The notes beneath the pieces were generated by a model. That model saw only the letters and a program-made list of their open reading frames with translations. It did not search any database and was not told the origin of the DNA. Made by a program: the position numbers and the translations under genes. From Girardinichthys multiradiatus (Eukaryota; Chordata; Actinopteri; Cyprinodontiformes; Goodeidae), in contig NC_061800.1 of the NCBI RefSeq assembly GCF_021462225.1, positions 3,358,501 to 3,422,500 on the forward strand: a stretch of 64,000 bases of DNA, in the 5' to 3' direction. Within the stretch, counting starts at the first letter, position 1. Each line of letters begins with the position of its first letter. Shown one piece after another: positions 58,862 through 64,000 of the stretch.

Positions 58862-61800
58862 ATAGAATTCCTCTCTAAAACAGATTTACCCCACTATAGC
58901 ATGAAAACCAGGAAATGATCTATTTTCTAAGAACAATAAAAGCTAATGAGAACAATCTTCATTCTAAACAGTCTTCTCCTAAGCTGCCGGAGAAAAAGCG
59001 CCCCACCGGGCCATGGACCCTAATAATCAGCAACACAGCAGTGAAGGGATGAAAAACATCTGCAACAAGAAAAACACAGAAGTTATGATTGGTACCAGTA
59101 CTCGTACTCGTCGTCTTCAGCTTTATCCGGGGAGGGTCGCGGGGGCAGCAGACTCAGCAGAGACGCCCAAACGTCCCTCTCCCCAGACATCTCCTCCAGC
59201 TCCTCCGGGGGGAGCCCAAGGTGTTCCCAGGCCAGCCGAGAAACATAGTCCCTCCAGCGTGTCCTGGGCCTCCTCCCGGTGGGACGTGCCTGGAACACCT
59301 CCCGAGGAAGGCGTCCAGGAGGCATCCGGTATAGATGCCAGAGCCACCTCAACTGGCTCCTCTCGATGATAGAGCAGCGGCTCTACTCCGAGCCCCTCCC
59401 AGATGGCTGAGCTCCTCACCCTATCTCTAAGGGAGTGCCCGGCCACCGTACAGTTGAAGCTCATTTCAGCCACTTGTATCTGGGATCTCGTTCTTTCGGT
59501 CATGGCCATAGGTGAAGGTAGGAACGTAGACCGACCGGTAAATTGAGAGCTTTGCTTTTCGGCTCAGCTCTCTCTTCACCACAACGGACCGGCACAGTGC
59601 CCCCATTACTGTGGCAGCCGCACCAATCCGTCTGTCGATCTCCCGCTCCATTCTTCCCTCACTCGTGAACAAGACCCCTAGATACTTAAATTCCTCCACT
59701 TAAGGCAGGAACTCCCCTCCAACCTGAAGAGGACAAGCCACCCTCTTCCGGTCGAGAACCATGGCCTAGGACTTGGAGGAGCTGATCTTCATCCCAGCCG
59801 CTTCACACTCGGCTGCGAACCGCCCCAGTGCATGCTGTAGGTCTTGGCTAGAGGGGGCCAGCAGGACCACGTCATTTGCAAAAAGAAGAGATGAAAGTAA
59901 CATGTACCAGTATCATGTCCGATATCTTAGAGAATATTGTGGCAATCACAGAAGAGCGCCTGACCCTCGAAAACCTTATCATACACTTTGGAGCCATGGA
60001 TGACGTAGCTAAGAAAAATCAGAAGTATTGAAGGAGGATGTCATGTGTCTGCTGAATGAAGTTGGAGGTCTCAATATCAAGGTGTTTCTCAGCGGACCCG
60101 TTGCACCGACCTTCTATGGAGATGACATTTTTTCGAGACTTCTGATGATTAATTAATGGTTGAAAAAAGCATGTGCTACTACATCTGTAAACTTCATCAA
60201 AAACTTTAATATTTTGTGGGGAAAACGGCATCTTTTCAAGCAAGATGGTTTCTGTTTGAACAAGCCAGGAGCCAGACGTCTCACATCTAATCTGTTCTAT
60301 TCAGTAAATAATCCACCAGCAGCCTCGGCCACAAGCAGAGAATGTGGAGTATCAACAAGAATGATGAGGCTGCTACCAACAGCTCCAGCAGAGATGGACA
60401 TAACCAGGCAGTTGGCTGAGAGATAAAGTTTATCACAAAAAGTCTTCCCGCCGAATTCCACAGAAGTGGACCCCCCTGTTAAACCCCCCTCCCCCCAAAC
60501 CCCAACCCAGACCACACAGAACTCTACCCCCTCTCCACTGAGCCCGGTATTTGCTTTACTGGATTTCACTGACAACATGAAAGAAGTTTTTAAGATTGGA
60601 GCCAAATGGCTCCGACATCCTCTCCATTCAACACCCCCTATGGCCTAGGGCCTGCTACTAAACCAACATCTTACAAAAGCCGCGGAGCCCCACCACCTCC
60701 TAATCTGAGCCATGGTTACATGGCTCCATTCGTGCGGTTAAGCGAGACTGCAAACGGGAAGAGAGGTAGAGGAAAAAGCACACACTTCATGTTTCTCCGG
60801 ACATTATAAGAAACCGCTTGACTAATTATCAGAGAACAGTAAAGTGTGCAAAACCTGAATATACGACAAGCTTGATTTCTACAAATAGTAACAGACCCCA
60901 AGTCCTGTTCAATGTTTTAAATACTTGTGAATCCTGTTGAATCAAGTAATGCTGTATTTACTCAAACTTTGTGTGACAGCTTCCTAAAGATTGAAGGTTG
61001 ATTCCTCTATGAACTCAGTTGATTCTTTTTCTTTCGGGATGTTTGAACCTGTATCTCTCAATGATCTGTCTGATGTTGTGCACAAGCTAAGATCCTCTAA
61101 TTGTCCACTAGACTGTCTTCCACCGAAATTGCTCAAAGATGTTTTGGTGTGATTGGGCCTCATTAGAGATTGTCAATTTCTCGCCCTCAGGATGTCTCCC
61201 AAACTTTGTTTAAAATGCTGCTGTTCTTCCGTTGCTTAAAAAGTCAAACCTGGAAGTCCTGGCAAATTACAGGCCTACTTCGATATTGCCTTTTCTGTCA
61301 AAAATATTGGAAAAGTTAGTTTTTGAGCAAATTTAAATTCATCTGGAAGCAAATGGTATTTTAGAGAAATTTAAATCTTGTTTAGGTTGCGTCAGCACCG
61401 AAACTGCACTTTTAAGAGTTTTTAATGATCTTCTGTTAACTGTCAATTCTGGCTGCTCTATTGTTTTAATCTCTTAGATTTAACAGCGGCATTTGACATA
61501 ATATCTTGCTTTCACTTCTCGAGAATCATTAAAGGTACTGCCTTACATTGGTTTAAATCATATCTGGAAGGTCGGTCTTTTTCTGTGCATCTTAGTCCCT
61601 ATACCTCTGATGTTGCCTCACTCAGTTGTGGAGTGTCGCAGGTTTCTATTTTGGGCGCTTTACTGTTTTCTTTGTATATGCTGCCCCTTCGTTAAATTTT
61701 TAGAAAGTATAACATCTCATTTCATTGATTATCTTCCTTTAAATTTAGGCAGTGTGCAAATTCTGATTGAATGTCTTATGGAAATAAAGGACTGGATGTC

Positions 61801-62170
61801 ACAAAATTGCCTAAAGCTAAATGACTCCAAAACTGAAATTGTGGTATTTGGAAATCCATTTGATGTCACTCCCTTGGGCACGCTGAGTAGCTACTCTCAT
61901 CAGTCTGCTAGAAACCTTGCGGTTGCTTTAGACAGCTTTTTTTCTTTTTATTTGACAAGCAAATAAGCTCAGTTGTTAAATCTAGCTTTGTTAGCTCTAA
62001 CATTTTTTTGATGGTTTTTAAATGTTTAAATGAGTTAGCTCCCCTCTATCTTTCTGAGCTTCTGTCGGTCTCACTTGGCCATGATCAGGTTTGTGCTTCA
62101 GCAGCAGATAATCTCACTAACAGCGATGGAGCAAGAAAAATGGTGTTGCAAGGAGTTTTATCATAGGAGA
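58862..62170 (+). mobile_element. L2-like LINE with esterase-type ORF1, split by an RTE-like insertion
   Basis: The 5' part (cctctctaaaacagattt at 58872) matches the LINE at 16.6 kb. ORF1, after the insertion, spans about 59913-60420: IIHFGAMDDVAKKNQKY, VFLSGPVAPTFYGDDIFSRL-like, then KKACATTSVNFIKNFNILWG and FKQDGFCLNKPGARRLTSNL, the SGNH/GDSL esterase-like ORF1 of CR1/L2 LINEs. RT follows at 60,990-61,960 (LNDLSDVVHKLRSSNCPLDC, KGTALHWFKSYLEGRSFSVH-like, LSCGVSQVSILGALLF, LNDSKTEIVVFGN). The endonuclease is missing and stops are many. The right end is approximate. Confidence 0.78.
59101..59903 (-). mobile_element. 5'-truncated RTE-like LINE tail
   Basis: 803 bp inserted in the L2-like LINE with a 9-bp target duplication GTACCAGTA (59092-59100, 59904-59912). 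Minus strand: FANDVVLLAPSSQDLQHALG (catalytic FADD reads FAND), VEEFKYLGVLFTSEGRMERE, RELSRKAKLSIYRSVYVPTF, MTERTRSQIQVAEMSF, RWLWHLYRMPPGRLPREVFQ. A small deletion near 59510 and a frameshift near 59400 break it. Probably the family whose 5' end is at 1-1017. Confidence 0.85.
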
Positions 62171-62360
62171 TATGTCATGGCTTTTGTTTGTGATTGGCTG
62201 CAAATAAGACCTTAGATATTCCTACATAAAATCCTCTATTCTCATGTATTTTTATAATTTTTCTGACAACCCAAATCTGTTGACACATGTTCAGAAGACT
62301 TACTCTCTCCTTCATCTCACTCTCCTTCATCTTCATCTCACAGGTGCACATCTCATTCTA

Positions 62361-63968
62361 CAGGTCCTTCTCAAAATATTAGCATATTGTGATAAAGTTC
62401 ATTATTTTCCATAATGTCATGATGAAAATTTAACATTCATATATTCTAGATTCATTGCACACTAACTGAAATATTTCAGGTCTTTTATTGTCTTAATACG
62501 GATGATTTTGGCATACAGCTCATGAAAACCCAAAATTCCTATCTCACAAAATTAGCATATCATTAAAAGAGTCTCTAAACGAGCTATGAATCTAATCATC
62601 TGAATCAACGAGTTAACTCTAAACACCTGCAAAAGATTCCTGAGGCCTTTAAAACTCCCAGCCTGGTTCATCACTCAAAACCCCAATCATGGGTAAGACT
62701 GCCGACCTGACTGGTGTCCAGAAGGCCACTATTGACACCCTCAAGCAAGAGGGTAAGACACAGAAAGAAATTTATGAACGAATAGGCTGTTCCCAGAGTG
62801 CTGTATCAAGGCACCTCAGTAGGAAATCTGTGGGAAGGAAAAAGTGTGGCAGAAAACGCTGCACAACGAGAAGAGGTGACCGGACCCTGAGGAAGATTGT
62901 GGAGAAGGGCCGATTCCAGACCTTGGGGGACCTGCGGAAGCAGTGGACTGAGTCTGGAGTAGAAACATCCAGAGCCACCGTGCACAGGCGTGTGCAGGAA
63001 AAGGGCTACAGGTGCCACATTTCCCAGGTCAAGCCACTTTTGAACCAGAAACAGCGGCAGAAGCGCCTGACCTGGGCTACAGAGAAGCAGCACTGGACTG
63101 TTGCTCAGTGGTCCAAAGTACTTTTTTTGGATGAAAGCAAATTCTGCATGTCATTCGGAAATCAAGGTGCCAGAGTCTGGAGGAAGACTGGGGAGAAGGA
63201 AATGCCAAAATGCCAGAAGTCCAGTGTCAAGTACCCACAGTCAGTGATGGTCTGGGGTGCCGTGTCAGCTGCTGGTGTTGGTCCACTGTGTTTTATCAAG
63301 GGCAGGGTCAATGCAGCTAGCTATCAGGAGATTTTGGAGCACTTCATGCTTCCATCTGCTGAAAAGCTTTTTGGAGATGAAGATTTCATTTTTCAGCACG
63401 ACCTGGCACCTGCTCACAGTGCCAAAACCACTGGTAAATGGTTTACTGACCATGGTATCACTGTGCTCAATTGGCCTGCCAACTCTCCTGACCTGAACCC
63501 CATAGAGAATCTGTGGGATATTGTGAAGAGAATGTTGAGAGACTCAAGACCCAACACTCTGGATGAGCTAAAGGCCGCTATCGAAGCATCCTGGGCCTCC
63601 ATAAGACCTCAGCAGTGCCACAGGCTGATTGCCTCCATGCCACGCCGCATTGAAGCAGTCATTTCTGCAAAAGGATTCCCGACCAAGTATTGAGTGCATA
63701 ACTGTACATGATTATTTGAAGGTTGACGTTTTTTGTATTAAAAACACTTTTCTTTTATTGGTCGGATGAAATATGCTAATTTTGTGAGAGGAATTTTGGG
63801 TTTTCATGAGCTGTATGCCACAATCATCCGTATTAAGGCAATAAAAGACCTGAAATATTTCAGTTAGTGTGCAATGAATCTAAAATATATGAATGTTAAA
63901 TTTTCATCATTACATTATGGAAAATAATTAACTTCATCACAATATGCTAATATTTTGAGAAGGACTTG
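62361..63968 (+). mobile_element. Tc1-type (DD34E) transposon, apparently complete
   Basis: 1608 bp, TA-flanked (62359-62360, 63969-63970). TIRs of about 210 bp start caggtccttctcaaaatatt and end aatattttgagaaggacttg, with one mismatch in the last four bases. The transposase frame is intact (see next entry). The 5' UTR has ttcctgaggcctttaaaact with a TTTAAA at 62648. Confidence 0.93.
62689..63693 (+). CDS. Intact Tc1-type DD34E transposase, 334 residues
   Basis: Cut-and-paste transposase acting on its own TIRs in the nucleus. Residues 1-55 form a first HTH (QKATIDTLKQEGKTQKEIYE, SQSAVSRHLSR); a basic stretch GRKKCGRKR (49-57) could serve as GRPR-like motif and nuclear signal. The second DNA-binding part is 60-115. 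The DDE domain has D148 (LFLDESKF), D238 (FQHDLAPAH) and E273 (LNPIENLW), with 34 residues between D238 and E273. VMVWGAVSAAG (187-197) is the usual glycine-rich strand. Length is normal for Tc1 (about 340). ATG 62689 follows ccaatc and is the only start before the HTH. No stop or frameshift. Confidence 0.95.
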   Translation: MGKTADLTGVQKATIDTLKQEGKTQKEIYERIGCSQSAVSRHLSRKSVGRKKCGRKRCTTRRGDRTLRKIVEKGRFQTLGDLRKQWTESGVETSRATVHRRVQEKGYRCHISQVKPLLNQKQRQKRLTWATEKQHWTVAQWSKVLFLDESKFCMSFGNQGARVWRKTGEKEMPKCQKSSVKYPQSVMVWGAVSAAGVGPLCFIKGRVNAASYQEILEHFMLPSAEKLFGDEDFIFQHDLAPAHSAKTTGKWFTDHGITVLNWPANSPDLNPIENLWDIVKRMLRDSRPNTLDELKAAIEASWASIRPQQCHRLIASMPRRIEAVISAKGFPTKY

Positions 63969-64000
63969 TATCTGTATGACAGGGAGCATCAGTTCTGATG

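Noticed and set aside
59013..59369. 118-codon proline-rich + strand ORF
   Set aside because: Antisense of the RTE-like LINE tail; the composition comes from the opposite strand's coding sequence.

Overview
The window is vertebrate, almost certainly teleost fish, chromosomal DNA. It holds two protein-coding genes split by GT-AG introns, both on the + strand. Everything else is AT-rich intron or intergenic sequence crowded with fish-type transposable elements: several Tc1/mariner families, L2-like and RTE-like LINEs, a tRNA-derived SINE, an endogenous retrovirus and fold-back DNA. No bacterial-style operon, CRISPR array or rRNA was seen.

Gene 1 (1191-11852) is the 3' part of ttll4, a tubulin polyglutamylase. 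Eleven phase-compatible exons encode the C-terminal 448 residues; the 5' exons lie left of the window. Gene 2 (23060-50440) is prkag3, the AMPK gamma-3 subunit. It is apparently complete: 12 coding exons, 342 codons, all phases consistent, an in-frame stop upstream of a strong Kozak ATG, and the nucleotide-binding arginines, histidines and aspartates of the four CBS repeats. Human TTLL4 and PRKAG3 also lie close together (2q35), so this is a conserved neighbourhood, but I see no CYP27A1 between them here.

Layout. 1-1017: 5' end of an RTE-like LINE (- strand) next to a ttll4 intron. 1191-11986: ttll4, whose last intron carries two full-length Tc1-type elements (one DD36E, one DD38E). 12-23 kb: intergenic, with an L2-like LINE (16.0-19.4 kb), a decayed Tc1-like element, a LINE fragment with a 35-nt hairpin, and an orphan candidate exon at 13.4 kb. 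23-50 kb: prkag3. Its 12-kb fourth intron holds a Tc1 element split by an L2 fragment, a LINE endonuclease fragment and a 5-kb defective retrovirus. Later introns hold a second DD36E element, a 2.3-kb L2 fragment inside a possible solo LTR, a decayed DNA transposon and a long inverted-repeat unit. 50.4-64 kb: intergenic, with LINE tails, an unidentified 183-codon ORF, a DD38E element split by a 2-kb fold-back element, a SINE, an L2-like LINE with an esterase-type ORF1 split by an RTE-like insertion, and a Tc1 element with an intact 334-codon transposase.

The two host genes are not known to act together: one modifies tubulin and NAP-type proteins, the other senses energy charge. The notable biology is the dense, nested transposon record: three Tc1-type families with different D-to-E spacing, an intact transposase, a fold-back element carrying captured LINE sequence, and a retrovirus with a tRNA-Tyr-like primer site and repeated leader hairpins. 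All identifications come from reading translations and repeats by eye; no database search was run.
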